Assembly (NCBI GenBank): GCA_028023455.1
Contig: JAQFVV010006270.1
Location: 4,804,834 to 4,868,833 of the forward strand
Direction of reading: 5' to 3'
Source of the DNA: Epiperipatus broadwayi
Taxonomy: Eukaryota; Onychophora; Udeonychophora; Euonychophora; Peripatidae
DNA length: 64,000 nt
Shown: positions 43,930 through 54,748 of the stretch, piece after piece
Layout: each line of letters begins with the position of its first letter
How positions within the stretch are numbered: position 1 is the stretch's first letter
The notes under the pieces: model-generated
Told to the model about the DNA's origin: nothing
Seen by the model: only the letters and a program-made list of their open reading frames with translations
Database searches by the model: none
Program-made: the position numbers and the translations under genes

Positions 43930-45420
43930 AAATATTGAAATTTTGTAGTAATATATGAATGCAAGAAACTGTGGCACCTCATCTTAAAAATGATTCTATT
44001 GTTCCAGTTTTTAAAAATAAAAAAATAGACAAGATTGCAATAATTACCATGGAATAGCATTATTACCAATTGCAGCAGCAAAGGAAATTTCAAGAATTTT
44101 ATTGAATAGGTTGCTTCCAATTATAAATGTTACCAGAGATTCAATGAAAATCAAAAAGTATTATAGATGTGTTCAGGAAAATGCAAAAAAAAAAAAAAAA
44201 TCAGGAACAAAATAACGATTTATATATTTTATTAATTGGGACAAAGCATTTCATTCTATTAATTCAAAAGGTCTGTGATTCTGTCTGAAATTTTTGTTAG
44301 TTGAGCATAGTTTTATTACCATTAGGAACCATCAACATTAGACAATTCCAATATAGATCACAATCAATAATTTCAAACTGTTGTCAAGACAACCTCCTTT
44401 TAGAAATAGAGGCAGAATGCTGCCTCTATTAATGGTCCCATATGTTTATATAGGACTCTAAAGAGTGAAACTTGACTAAAGAGATTAAAATTATTGATAG
44501 GAAGAAGTTTAAATAAATCTTCTTAAACAGATAAATGTAACCTGTTCTGAATGCAAACTAATAGTCAATTATAACATTACAAATTGCAATTATAATTTTC
44601 AAATTGCACCCAAAGTCTTACTTAAATAATGTAATAATATTCAAGAGAAATGATTTTATAAATTACCATTAGAAACCAGCCAACACTTAGACAATCCCAA
44701 TATAGATAACAATCCAGAATTTCAAACTGTTGTCATGGCAACCTTCTTTTAACAATAAAGATGGAATCTCAGTTCTATTAATGATTCTATATACAGTATT
44801 TATATAGACTCTAAAGATTGCAACTTGACCACAGAGATTAAAATTATTGATAGAAAGAAGTTTAAATAAACCTTGAACCGGTAAATATAACCTGTTTTGA
44901 ATGCAGACTAATAAATAGTCAATTATAACATTAAAAATTGCAATTATAATTTTCAAATTGCACCCAAAGTATTAATTAAATACTAAGTTTTAAATAATAG
45001 TTCTACATGTGAAGGCAGTGTTTTTACTGCAGATAAAAAATTAGAGGCATTTTAAAATAAAAACTGGCATTAACAAGGATCTGTACTTGCTCCAATATGT
45101 TCAGTCTTTACAACAGTAGTCTTTGGAATTGTTATAACTGGGTTAATTAATCAGAGATCAAGACACAATACATGCTTGATTACAGAATTTTTAATTTGAA
45201 ACTATTAAAAACAAAAACAAGAATTTCATCTTCTTGGATTCTGAATTTACAGTATGCTGATGACTATGCTAATTTGTTTCATTCAAAAGATGACTTACAG
45301 AATGTACTTAATGTTTTGAAAACAACATATAAAGACAATTTTAATAATAAATGTTCTAATCCAACTCAAATTGCTTATCAGACAGTGATCAAAAAAATCT
45401 TTAACAACTTAATAGTTTGA
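43930..45420 (+). pseudogene. LINE A reverse transcriptase pseudogene
   Basis: With frame changes, plus translation gives LKNDSIVPVFKNKK, a YRG-like block, IAAAKEISRILLNRLLPII (43960-44130), then an FxDxxKAF-like block (near 44240-44265). After an interruption by two ~330 bp repeats (44320-44985) come GSVLAPI-like residues (near 45085) and LQYADDYANLFHSKDDLQ (45250-45303), carrying the YADD catalytic box. These are successive reverse transcriptase blocks of an RTE/R1-type LINE. Many stops; non-functional. Confidence 0.8.
44320..44985 (+). repeat. Two tandem copies of ~330 bp repeat (family C) inside a LINE
   Basis: Copies start near TTACCATTAGGAACCATC (about 44317) and TTACCATTAGAAACCAGC (about 44664). 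They share AATTTCAAACTGTTGTCA, AAATTATTGATAGRAAGAAG and TTCAAATTGCACCCAAAGT. They split the LINE reverse transcriptase between its FxD and YADD blocks. A third copy is inverted at 8395-8735. Confidence 0.8.
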
Positions 45421-45727
45421 CCTCTAAACATTACATGATCACCATCCATTATTCTTACACAAGCTGTTTACACCGAGGTTAAACATGCCATGCAATAGTG
45501 CCACTGAAAGCTTTATAGTTAGATAATGAGGTAAAAGATGGCTGCTTGGAGGGTTGCATTAGATCCTAAGATCTAGGTGCGATCCAAGGTTTTTCACTGA
45601 TGAAACATACAAGCTAGAAGTTGGATGATTAGGCACTAAATAGGGATTTTATGCACAAACTTTCCTGCAGCCATTGAATAATCTGGCTTGCACTGAGTGG
45701 TGCTATTTTATGGAGAATTTAACCTCC
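45421..45727 (+). mobile_element. Hammerhead-family repeat, copy 9, ribozyme truncated
   Basis: Left arm on minus (CTCTAAACATTACATGATCA to about 45508), then plus sequence with GATCCTAAGATCTAGGTGC, CTGATGA (45597-45603), AAACATACAAGCTAGAAG. A deletion removes TAGTC and the 3' stem I strand, joining directly to TTGGATGATTAGGC. It abuts the end of the LINE A fragment. Predicted inactive. Confidence 0.75.
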
Positions 45728-46092
45728 ATGTAACTTCCAGCTTGAATGGTTATTACTTGAAAGTTTGAGCCAATTTAAATATTTTGATTGTTTTATAAGT
45801 GTGGTCTTAGATCCTAGAGTGCAACACAAATCGTGGAGTACTGCTGCTTTTAACTAATTAACAGATAGGGTATTTATTTTTTCACAGTGAAAAAAGAACT
45901 GTAAAATAAAATAAGCTGAATATAGACCTGTTATTTGGCCTAATTTATAAATATCTTAACAATATAACATAAAGACATTTAAGAGATTTCATTTGAAGAT
46001 GCTCTGTAAAATTTTAAAAATACTTCAGCAAGATCAAAAAAACAATCAACATGGTTTTTCAGCTTTCTGAATATGATTCTGTAAAATCACAC

Positions 46093-46189
46093 TTTTTTTT
46101 CTCGTGTGTCAAAGCATTGGCTGGGAAGTGAACCTGGGACAACTGCTTGTAAGGTAGCTGTGTTAACCACTCAGCCATCATTGCTTGAC
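46093..46189 (-). mobile_element. tRNA-derived SINE family A, copy 5
   Basis: On minus: GTCAAGCAATGATGGCTGAG, GTTAACACAGC, CCTTACAAGC, AGGTTCACTTCCC, CAATGCTTTGACACACGAG. TSD AATCACAC at 46085-46092 and 46190-46197. Same family as 3358, 8924, 34996 and 35762. Confidence 0.8.
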
Positions 46190-46368
46190 AATCACACCTT
46201 TTTTGAATTGGATATGTAAAAAAAATACAAGATTTTCCTAAAAGAGGGTCTTATAATAATAAACTTGAGCATGATTATGCGGAGGAGGCATACCCCATTT
46301 TCATCATAAGGAATATTTCAAAAACAATCTAAAGAAATGAAATGTTGATTATTTACAAATAAGAAAAT

Positions 46369-46683
46369 ATGGTGGATAATAGAATATATTGCATGCCTAC
46401 AATTAGCCATGGTATTGAAATATTTAAGAAAGAAATGTTTTCTGAAGAAGTTAACATGTGGCAGCACATAATATCAAATAAACAGAAAAATACACCACTA
46501 CGTTCTCCATGTGGATGTATTTGTGGTTCAAAAATTGATTTATATAATCATCACAAAACTAGAAGAAGGAAGAATAGTAGGAGAAATAGAAGTAGTAATA
46601 GTAGTGGTAGTAGTAGTATTTTTGTCTTTTTTCCATTGAAGTTGAAATGGCCATACTCATTTGAGAATGGATGCCGCTGCTGA
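46369..46683 (+). pseudogene. Possible LINE C-terminal fragment with CCHH-like motif
   Basis: A 104-codon frame contains CGCICGSKIDLYNHHKT (near 46520-46565). The order C-x-x-C-x6-LYxH resembles the short zinc-finger-like end of some LINE polyproteins. It is followed by a basic, serine-rich low-complexity tract encoded by an (AGTAGT)-like repeat. Similarity is by motif only. Confidence 0.35.
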
Positions 46684-46699
46684 TAGAATAAAACGGTTA

Positions 46700-47190
46700 A
46701 AAAGTAATAATGTTTGATTATTAACAATAAATTAAATAACTTTAAATGAAGTGCAAAAAGACTCAGTTATTGTAATGCAAACCTTTTCTTTCTTTATTTT
46801 AACATAAGATTTTTATCATATCTTTATCAAATGAAATCCATTTTTCTGTCATAATTTTTATTCTTATGAAAGGTTTTTTATCCTCTTAATAAAAACTGAC
46901 AATGCAGAAAAGCAAGAAAGAAACTATTACATGTCCTCAAAAATATTAAAAAGTATTGAAAAGTAAAGCAGTAAATAACTCCTGTTATAAAAGTTTAAAT
47001 TATCAATACTTCAAAATCTAGAAGAAATTATAGATGCTGGATGGATAAATGTATAATGTAAGTGATTTTTCAATGAGATGTCTTTTATCTAAAACTAAAA
47101 TATTTGCACAATATCAGTTATTCAACAAAATCATGATAGTGATCAACAGGGTATAAAAGACACACTGGATCAATAAGAAATTTATTATTA
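46700..47190. other. AT-rich DNA, no gene recognised
   Basis: Nothing supportable. Confidence 0.5.
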
Positions 47191-47195
47191 CTAGA

Positions 47196-47198
<3 letters not shown>

Positions 47199-47239
<41 letters not shown>

Positions 47240-47242
47240 AGT

Positions 47243-47275
<33 letters not shown>
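47199..47275. repeat. Long (TA)n microsatellite
   Basis: Two TA runs separated by CTAGTAATA. TATTACTAGACCA before the first run and TCTAGTAATA between them make the locus partly palindromic. Frames translated across it give YIYIYI runs and are not genes. Confidence 0.95.
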
Positions 47276-47278
<3 letters not shown>

Positions 47279-47339
47279 TATCTTATAATCATCATTTATA
47301 TACCCACCCATATCTCTAACTAAGTCAAACAATTTACTT

Positions 47340-48240
47340 GATCCCAAACTAACACCTCAAGTGGTGTACCAGATACAATGCCCTCAGGCCAGATGCAGAG
47401 TCTCATATTAAGGGGAAACAAAAACTACCATTACAAAGAGAGCATCCCAGCACATATATATGTATAAAAGGGCACTGAACAACAAGGAGTCTACATCAGC
47501 ATTCGTGGAACATGAAAAGCTACTGGACACAGATTTGAACCCACCAACCCCAGAATAGTGTGCAAAGAGAGTAATGACCATAGGGACAAAATAAAGGAGG
47601 CATATTTCATAAATAATGACACCCAATCAATTAATAGAAAGGACACCTGTTTTACCATTTCAAAGAGATGGACAAACTAAGTCAAACAATATTTTAAATA
47701 AATACTGAAGCATCTAATTAACATAAATTTGAATACTCCCCCTCATCACTATCAACCGCACACAGCTATGATTATGAAGCCACAGAGCTTTGAAAGTGCT
47801 AAGCTTTAAATAAATTTAGTAAAATAACTTCTTTAAGAGCATTATAAGCGCATAATTATTGATATTATATACCTCTCTATATAATTATTACCTTTTTATA
47901 TATATATTTTACTCTTTATTATATTCTATATTTAGTTTCAAATAACAACTTTATTCACACTAAGAAGATACATATGGATATCACTTAACCTCTTTTTATT
48001 ATAGGTTTCATGCTTACAATGTACAGTGGCTCTACAATAAATAAGAAAACTAATGGTAAAAAATAAAAAAAAATTGCATAAATATAAGCTACTTAGGAAT
48101 TATTTGGGTCAATTTGTTGACCACCAAATTCAGAGTTTTAACAATAAATAACAATTAAATGGAAAGGGCTGGATTATATTAATGTGACAACTATTAGATT
48201 CTCCAGTTTTTTAATTTTGCCATGACAGTACTATAAGTAC
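47340..48240. other. No supportable gene
   Basis: The region 47340-47640 is less AT-rich than its surroundings but gives no recognisable protein on either strand. Confidence 0.4.
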
Positions 48241-48249
48241 CTAAGTGTT

Positions 48250-48960
48250 TTGATCTTCAGATCTCCAGTTGGTCCCATGTCTGACTGGCTAACCAGTGCT
48301 GGCATATATTATAATCATATTCTTTGGCCTCATGAAGTAACTTGAGAAAAAGCTCTTCTGGCTTATTATTCAATCCATTGTCAAAGACTCGCTTATTTCT
48401 CACTATCCATATAGCAACATTTATAAAGGTGGCCAGTCTAATTTTACCATAAAGGCCACCCTTTACTGCCTTTGCGATATTTGTACCTGTAATGTCAGCT
48501 TCCCTGAATCTTTTAAGCCACACAATAACGAAGATTATTCCATATTTCACAGTGATCTAGGATATGGCTCATTGTCTCTTCATTTTTATTACACATTGGG
48601 CAAATTGGATCTATTCTATATCCTCGCCTGTAACACAGCAAGGTGCATGTTGGGAGGGCTCTGAGGTTGACTTTTATCAGGAAATCCACCAGCTTAGGTT
48701 CGAGTCTTATCTTTTGTGTCATACTAAATGCTTCCCAATAGTTAAGCTTGAAGCCAAACATAGTAGCTGATATATTAGTTTTCCCTACAATCATTGACAC
48801 TTGTTGATGCAGCCAAATGCTTGTTTGTTTGGGTGGAGGACGATCCATTGGTTCTACCTTCACCAATGGCAAGGGGCTTTCCATACACGGGTTTGGAAAT
48901 AGGAATGTGGAAATTGAATGTAGTCCAAGCCCATTATGAGCCTTTGGTTTTTGGAGAAGA
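48250..48960 (-). pseudogene. LINE B fragment with zf-RVT (reverse-transcriptase zinc-binding) region
   Basis: Two overlapping minus frames joined by a frameshift near 48520. The first includes WEAFSMTQKIRLEPK, FLIKVNLRALPTCTLLCYRR and ICPMCNKNEETMSHILDHC, the CxxC...H...C signature of the zf-RVT domain at the end of many LINE polyproteins. The second continues with WLKRFR, KIRLATFINVAIWIVRNKRVF. Upstream (48885-48960) NGLGLHSI matches NGPGLHAI in the copy at 55665-56820. Its role in an active element would be nucleic-acid binding next to the reverse transcriptase. Decayed. Confidence 0.75.
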
Positions 48961-48964
48961 CTGA

Positions 48965-49535
48965 GACTTATTCTATATATTAATATTTCCTATAATTATA
49001 TATAAATATATTATTTTTATTTCATTTATTTTACTCTCATTAATCTTTTTAATATTTAATTCTAACATTATATATTCATACTTTTATATTTTACATTATT
49101 ATTATTCATTATATTAACATTCAATATGGATAATTCTCTTTAACCTGTAGTATTATTTTTAATACCTACCTTCGTCATATATTTCCAAATCATAACTGCT
49201 AAATTCAAGTTTTTAAATTTTACAATTATACTTTAGCAGCTCCCTCTTTCTATTTTTTATATAATTAAATCTTTTTTTAATGTCAAAATTTTTTTCAGGC
49301 CCACATTTCTATTTAATACTTGCTTAATATTATTAACATAATATAAGTAATGATTTTTATCATTGTAATGATTCCACTCTCAACAGTTAATACTAGTATC
49401 ACATTTGGATACTACATCTTAAGAACTAGTGGTTGGATTTTAAGTAAATGACTTGAGAGTTAATACTTCGTTTATGTGACTAGCCTAAAATACCAAGCAG
49501 AAAATAAGCTATTTTTTAAAAATGCTACTATACAA
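48965..49535. other. AT-rich DNA, no gene recognised
   Basis: Nothing supportable. Confidence 0.5.
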
Positions 49536-49539
49536 TCAT

Positions 49540-49755
49540 TGGATTTGGTTTTTGGCATAATATCACCTAATAATAATGGTATATTGATTATGATGAGTTC
49601 GAAGAAGTTAACAGTTACAAATACCTTGGTCATATTATTAATACAGATGGAAACATAATGGATGAAATTAATCATAGAATTAAACTTGGTTGGAGTACTT
49701 TTGGTAGAAATAACTTGATACTAAGAGGAAATATGCTGAAGCAATGGATCTGAAG
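49540..49755 (+). pseudogene. LINE A fragment
   Basis: Plus translation DEFEEVNSYKYLGHIINT, GNIMDEINHRIKLGWSTFGR, NNLILRGNMLKQ matches the inverted segment at 40200-40422 closely. Only the post-polymerase segment is present. Two opposite-strand frames here are shadows. Confidence 0.75.
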
Positions 49756-49759
49756 TCCA

Positions 49760-50220
49760 ATCCATGCTTCACATCTTCCTATAAACTTAATTAGTATTGT
49801 AGACCTGAATTAAGTTTATAGTTCAATATCAGCAGGGGTTTGCATTAGAGTTAAAAATAATTATGCTTATCAAATGTGTATTACATTTAAATATTTTGTT
49901 GTAAATAAATTTCATTCTATTAATAAAAATTGCTTAACCTATTAGTCAAACATATATATACATCTAGCGTATATATATGAGTTAATGCAAAATTCTGCTG
50001 AAATAAAATGCTTATTCTACTATAAAAAAATAATAATATATTGTTGTTAAAATATTTAGTATGATTTGATTTTGAGATAAGCCCACCAACATTTCTAAAA
50101 GAATGTATATTTTAATTAGTTAAGCCCATTCAAGTCAAATTAAAGATGGCCTTCTCTTTCGTTCTTTTTAATTAATAGAATTCAAACTTTAAAGAAAGAA
50201 ATCTAGAGTAAAAAAGTAAA
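49760..50220. other. AT-rich DNA, no gene recognised
   Basis: Nothing supportable. Confidence 0.5.
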
Positions 50221-50299
50221 AGTTATTTTTAGAAAATGTTATTTTGAAACAAAGGAGCATGGGGAGGCTTATCAAGATCTCAGATCATACAAACAATAG

Positions 50300-50345
50300 A
50301 AGGTAGCTGACAGAGAGGGTATAAATAGAAGTGAGAACAAAAGAC
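50300..50345 (+). promoter_or_regulatory. TATA-box promoter candidate
   Basis: GGGTATAAATAGAAG at about 50317 is a good TATA box. It is followed by a tandem repeat (50349-50532) and then by a GC-richer segment to about 50940. A poly(A)-signal-like TTAATTAAATACGAG lies near 51210. The unit could be a solo LTR or a host promoter with non-coding exon. No protein is recognised. Confidence 0.35.
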
Positions 50346-50348
50346 TAG

Positions 50349-50532
50349 ATTATTCAGATTTTTCTTTTTGAAGGATTCAGATTTTTCTTTTTGAAGGAGT
50401 CAGATTATTCAGATTTTTCCTTTGGAAGGATTCAGTATTCAGATTTTCCCTTTGAAGGATTCATTTATTCAGATTTTCCTTTCGAAAGATTCCGTTGATT
50501 CAGATTTTGCTTTTGAAGGATTCATTCAGAGT
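50349..50532 (+). repeat. Tandem repeat, ~23-30 bp unit, about six copies
   Basis: Repeated ATTCAGATTTTTCTTTTTGA followed by AGGA, with variants (TTTTCC, TTTCGAAAG, TTTTGC). It begins about 30 bp downstream of the TATA motif at 50317, so it would lie at the 5' end of any transcript from it. Confidence 0.85.
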
Positions 50533-50539
50533 TTTCTTG

Positions 50540-51915
50540 CTGGTTATTCCAAGTTTCCTTGAAAGTGCATTCACATTTCTTTTTGGAGAACTCTCTCCGA
50601 TTTGCTTCACATTTAGCTTGTGCTCCAAAAAGTTATACAGCTGTCGTTTTCAAATAATGGAGAAGTTTGAACATGCTCCAGTTAAAAGCCATAGTATTTT
50701 GAAGGAAATGAATATGCTCGGCTAGGCAAATAAATAGCTTTGCCTATCGCCGAGGTTCCTGAATACCATCCAAAATGCCATAGTATCCACTCAATAGTCA
50801 TCTGAACTCTGTGCCGTGTCTGGAGAACTTTTCGTGAAACCATACTACATAATTTCATTGTCCGGACAAATACCTGTCGACGGTCGGATCAAGCCACGAA
50901 CGCCGTAGGGAACATGACCAAGGAAAAAGGACAGTAATCGTATCTCCTCTATTGAACTATTTCTTATGCTACCTTTTGTTCATATATTTTTTTAATTGCT
51001 TCATTGAATTATATGTATTTGTTATGTAACCATTTTTATTAGACGAGTCTTAATTATATATATAGTGTGGTCATCTATCTATATTTAACCTTTTTTTTCC
51101 CTTCGCTATTCTTCCTTACTAACCTGTGTAAATATTTAGTATTCCATTGCGGTTGAGTTAATAGTTAATTTTTGTTCATTTAAAATCTCTTTCCAATTTT
51201 ATTTATGTTTGTTAATTAAATACGAGTCAGTTTCTTTTGTGTGCCAACTTGATCTCTTTGATAACGCCTCTTTTGTCCGCCATTAGCTTTACGTATATCT
51301 GATTTAACTATATACGTTTTAAATAATTTTTAAACACTGTTTTTAGCGCAAAGCAATTAGAAATGCTTTGCGAAAGATTCTTTTTTTATCGTACTTTATC
51401 GAGAAGATCGAGTTGACAATTTTTAATAAAATTGGGAAGAAAAGAGTTAGACCACAAACCTATTAATCTGTTTTTATTGTCTAATTAGTTTGTTTCATTA
51501 ATTTAGGGGAATAGCGGAGGCCATTAAATCATTATTCATATTTTAAAGCCATCAATTAAACATATTATTTAACTATCAAAAGCTTGAGTTTCCTAATTTT
51601 ATTATAATGCTTTATTTTACTTTTCAATGATCCAGGCACGCAAAACACATGTTTCTTAGTACTTTTATTGCACATTTAACTATTTAGCTCTTTATGTGTT
51701 TCCAGTCCATGTCTCTACCGCTGTGCTAAGCTTGGCCGGTTGAAAAATAATTTATGCATGGCTCAGATGGTGTTGTTTGTTCGTGATCAGGCCTCGAGAA
51801 TAGGCGAATGGGCAGAGGTCATAGTATTCTTGATTTAATATCTCACGTATGAGTGGCCTCGAGGTACTTTCGCCTAGTATTCGAACTGGGTTAAACCAAC
51901 ATACATTATCTGACT
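50540..51915. other. Mixed-composition DNA, no gene recognised
   Basis: GC-richer patches at about 50800-50940, 51240-51300 and 51700-51890 stand out. The last includes GGCCTCGAGAATAGGCGAA and GGCCTCGAGGTACTTTCGCC, an imperfect repeat. No protein or RNA gene could be assigned. Confidence 0.35.
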
Positions 51916-51920
51916 GTCAC

Positions 51921-52395
51921 AATGCCTATGTGTTTGAAAAAGAAGATTTTTAATAAATGCATTTTGCCAGTTCTTACTTATAGATCTGAGACTTGGACAC
52001 TTAATAAAAGAGCAATACAGAGACTTCAGACCACTCAAAAAAGTATGGAGAGATGCATGTTAGGAGTAACAAGAAGAGATCGAAAATGCAATGTATGGGT
52101 AAGAGAACAATCAGGTGTGACTGACCTCATTGAAAAAATTAAAAGACTGAAGTGGAGTTGGGCTGGACATATTGCTAAAAGAGATGATAATAGATGGACA
52201 ATTGAAATTTTAATCGGGATTACAAGAGATTGTAAAAGACCCAGAACGAGACTACATGTGAGATGGATGGATGAAATAAGAAAGTGTGCAGGGCTGATGT
52301 GGAAAAGAGAAGCTAAAGATAGGAAAAGATTGATTGCACTTGGAGAGACTTTCATCCTGCAGTGGATTGATAATTGTTGTTGATGATGATGATGA
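51921..52395 (+). pseudogene. LINE A C-terminal fragment, best preserved, with 3' tail
   Basis: A 153-codon open frame: LKKKIFNKCILPVLTYRSETW, RLQTTQKSMERCMLGVTRRD, DLIEKIKRLKWSWAGHIAKR, RLHVRWMDEIRKCAGLMWKR, ETFILQWIDN, then stop and a TGATGATGATGA tail. This is the C-terminal region of an RTE/R1-like LINE reverse transcriptase polyprotein, after the catalytic core. It starts abruptly with respect to the family, so the copy is 5'-truncated, as is common for target-primed insertion. It serves as the reference for the other LINE A fragments here. Confidence 0.85.
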
Positions 52396-52419
52396 ATAAT
52401 GGTATCATTGCATGTTCAT

Positions 52420-53275
52420 GATATTGCATCAGGCTATAGGCATAAAAAACAATTTGATAGTTTAATTGTAAAATGATTTTTTACATCTGGGACACAAAAT
52501 GGTTCCTCTTTTTGCAATTTATATGTGGCTGAGAGCACTTTCAGTAAGATCCATCAGAATATACTGCATTCATTGAAAAGCTACTGGCGGAACTGATCTG
52601 CTTGTTCTCTTATACACTGAATTCTGGGCATGTTGAGCAAATATGCATTCAAACCCATTGTTACAATTTATTTTAAAATTTGCAATTAATATTATATTAT
52701 TACCAATATTAATTAATATTTCACAAATAAATTGTCTTTTAAATCTTTAAAAATAACAAATTTTAGTAAAACTAATAAAGTTATCAATTTTTTAAAAAAA
52801 TATATTAAATAAAAGAGAAAACAATATTCATACTATTTTAAAAAGTATTAGAAAATTTTAAATAACAAAAAATAACACAGAAATGTATGATTTATTTTGA
52901 GAAGTTTTTGAATGCAGTCTCAGAAGTATTAAAAAGTTTTTACATATAAATACACAAACACATATTATTTTATCTTCATCAAAATGACATTCTTTATAAA
53001 AATCTGTCAATAATGTTTATTACTGTTGACTTAAAAAAAAAAAACCCGAAAAAAAAAAACAACAGACAAATGTTTTGCTTATTTAGCACAAAAGGTCATT
53101 TTAAAAAGAAGATTAAAAAATGAAATCAGATGTTAATTTAGAATATTTCAAGACTAGAAGTTGAACTTTTTTTTAATAGGATATTTAGTGCATTTACATT
53201 TAAAAAGATCAAAACAATTATTAAAATTTATACATTAAATAAATTGTCATAATTATATATCCTATACATATATAC
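52420..53275. other. AT-rich DNA, no gene recognised
   Basis: Nothing supportable. Confidence 0.5.
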
Positions 53276-53443
53276 TGCATATCTGTATACAATAACCATC
53301 ACATGATCACCATTTCTTATGCTTGCTTATAAATATTATTAAAACAGGAAAAACTCTCTATACATATTGCCACTCAATGCAAACCAGAGTAATCAATGGA
53401 TGCCAGAAAGCTTGTGCATAAAATCCTCATCTAGTGCCTACTC

Positions 53444-53502
53444 ATCTAATATTCACAGACTAGTTTCTGGCTTGTGGCCTTCATCAGTGAAGAGCCTTGG
53501 AT
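53444..53502 (-). ncRNA. Type I hammerhead motif, intact core
   Basis: On minus: ATCCAA-GGC-TCTTCA, CTGATGA, A-GGC-CACAA-GCC-A (perfect stem II), GAAAC-TA-GTC, TGTGAATATTAGAT. All catalytic bases are present. Stem I has mismatches in both blocks. Confidence 0.7.
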
Positions 53503-54260
53503 CTGAGAGCACTGCACCTAGATCTTGTGATCTAATGCAACACTGCAGCAGCCACCTTTTATTTCTACTTAACTACAAAACTATGAGTCTTAAATTGAAA
53601 ACACTAATATCTTCAATCCAAACTCATTAGCTTATATAGACATATAGGTCTGAACTCAGTTCAGTATCTATACATTTTGATGACTTTGGTTCTTTAATAA
53701 CCACAGCCACCACTATCCTATTAGGCAGGATTGCTTTTAAGTCAATAAACATCACATGATCACCATTTCTTATGCTTGTTTATAACTTATTAAAACAGGC
53801 AAAACTCTCTATACATATTGCCACTCAATGCAAGCCAGAGTAATCAATGGATGTCAGAAGGCTTGTGGATAAAATACTCATATAGTGCCACAAGCCAGAA
53901 ACTAGTATGGAAATATTGGATGAGTAGGCCCTATATGAGGATTTTATGCACAAACCTTCTGGAATCCATTGATTACTCTGGCTTGCATTGAGTGGCAATA
54001 TATAGAGAGAGTTTTGCCTGTTTTAAAAAGTTATAAGAAAGCATAAAAAATGGTGATATTGTGATGTTTATTGGTTTAAAAGCAATCCTGCCTAATAGGA
54101 TAGTAGTTATTAAAGAACCAAATATATAAGCTGATGATCTTGGATAGAAAATATTATTGTGTTTTCCATTTAAAACTCATAGCTTTGTAGTTAAGTAGAG
54201 ATAAAAGGTGGCTGCTGGGGGGTTGCATTAGATGCTAAGATCTAGATGCACTGCTCTCAG

Positions 54261-54310
54261 ATCCACTGATGAAGGTCACAAGCCAGAAACTAGTCTGGAA
54301 ATATTGGATG
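54261..54310 (+). ncRNA. Hammerhead core with deleted stem I strand
   Basis: AGATCCA then CTGATGA directly (about nine bases of the 5' stem I strand are missing), A-GGT-CACAA-GCC-A, GAAAC-TA-GTC, TGGAAATATTGGAT. The core is intact. Cleavage site after 54295. Loss of the inner stem I makes activity doubtful. Confidence 0.6.
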
Positions 54311-54690
54311 AGTAGGGACTAGATGATGATTTTATGCACAAGCCTTCTGGCATCCATTGATTACTCTGGTTTGCATTGAGTGGCAATATGTATAGAGTTT
54401 TGAATGTTTTAATAACAGTTATAAGCAAGCATAAAAAATGGTGATCATGTGATGACTTAAAACCAATCCTGCCTAATAGGGTAGTGGTGGCTGTGGTTAT
54501 TAAATAACCAAAGTCACCAATATGTATAGGTACTGAACTAAGTTCATATGACTATACAGGCTGATGAGCTTGGATTGAAAATATTATAGTGTTTTCAATT
54601 TAAGACTCATAGTTTTGTAGTTAAGTAGAGGTAAGGGGCGGCTGCTGGAGGGTTGCATTAGATCCTGAGATCTAGGTGCAGTGCTCTCAG

Positions 54691-54748
54691 ATCCAAGGCT
54701 CCTCACTGATGAAGGCCACAAGCTAGAAACTTGTCTGAGGATATTGCA
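54691..54748 (+). ncRNA. Type I hammerhead motif, best-supported copy
   Basis: ATCCAA-GGC-TCCTCA, CTGATGA, A-GGC-CACAA-GCT-A, GAAAC-TT-GTC, TGAGGA, TA-TTGCAT. The inner stem I is a perfect six-pair Watson-Crick helix (TCCTCA with TGAGGA), the outer has one mismatch, and stem II closes with one G-U pair. Cleavage is predicted after 54735. Confidence 0.75.

Noticed and set aside
44700-44745. GTTGTCATGGCAACC as an RFX X-box-like regulatory site
   Set aside because: It is part of the ~330 bp repeat family and varies between copies. No promoter context.
47114-47347. 77-codon minus frame with YIYIYI runs
   Set aside because: A translated (TA)n microsatellite.
52035-52355. 106-codon minus frame
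   Set aside because: Antisense shadow of the LINE A C-terminal frame at 51922-52383. A similar antisense shadow occurs at 40379-40720.
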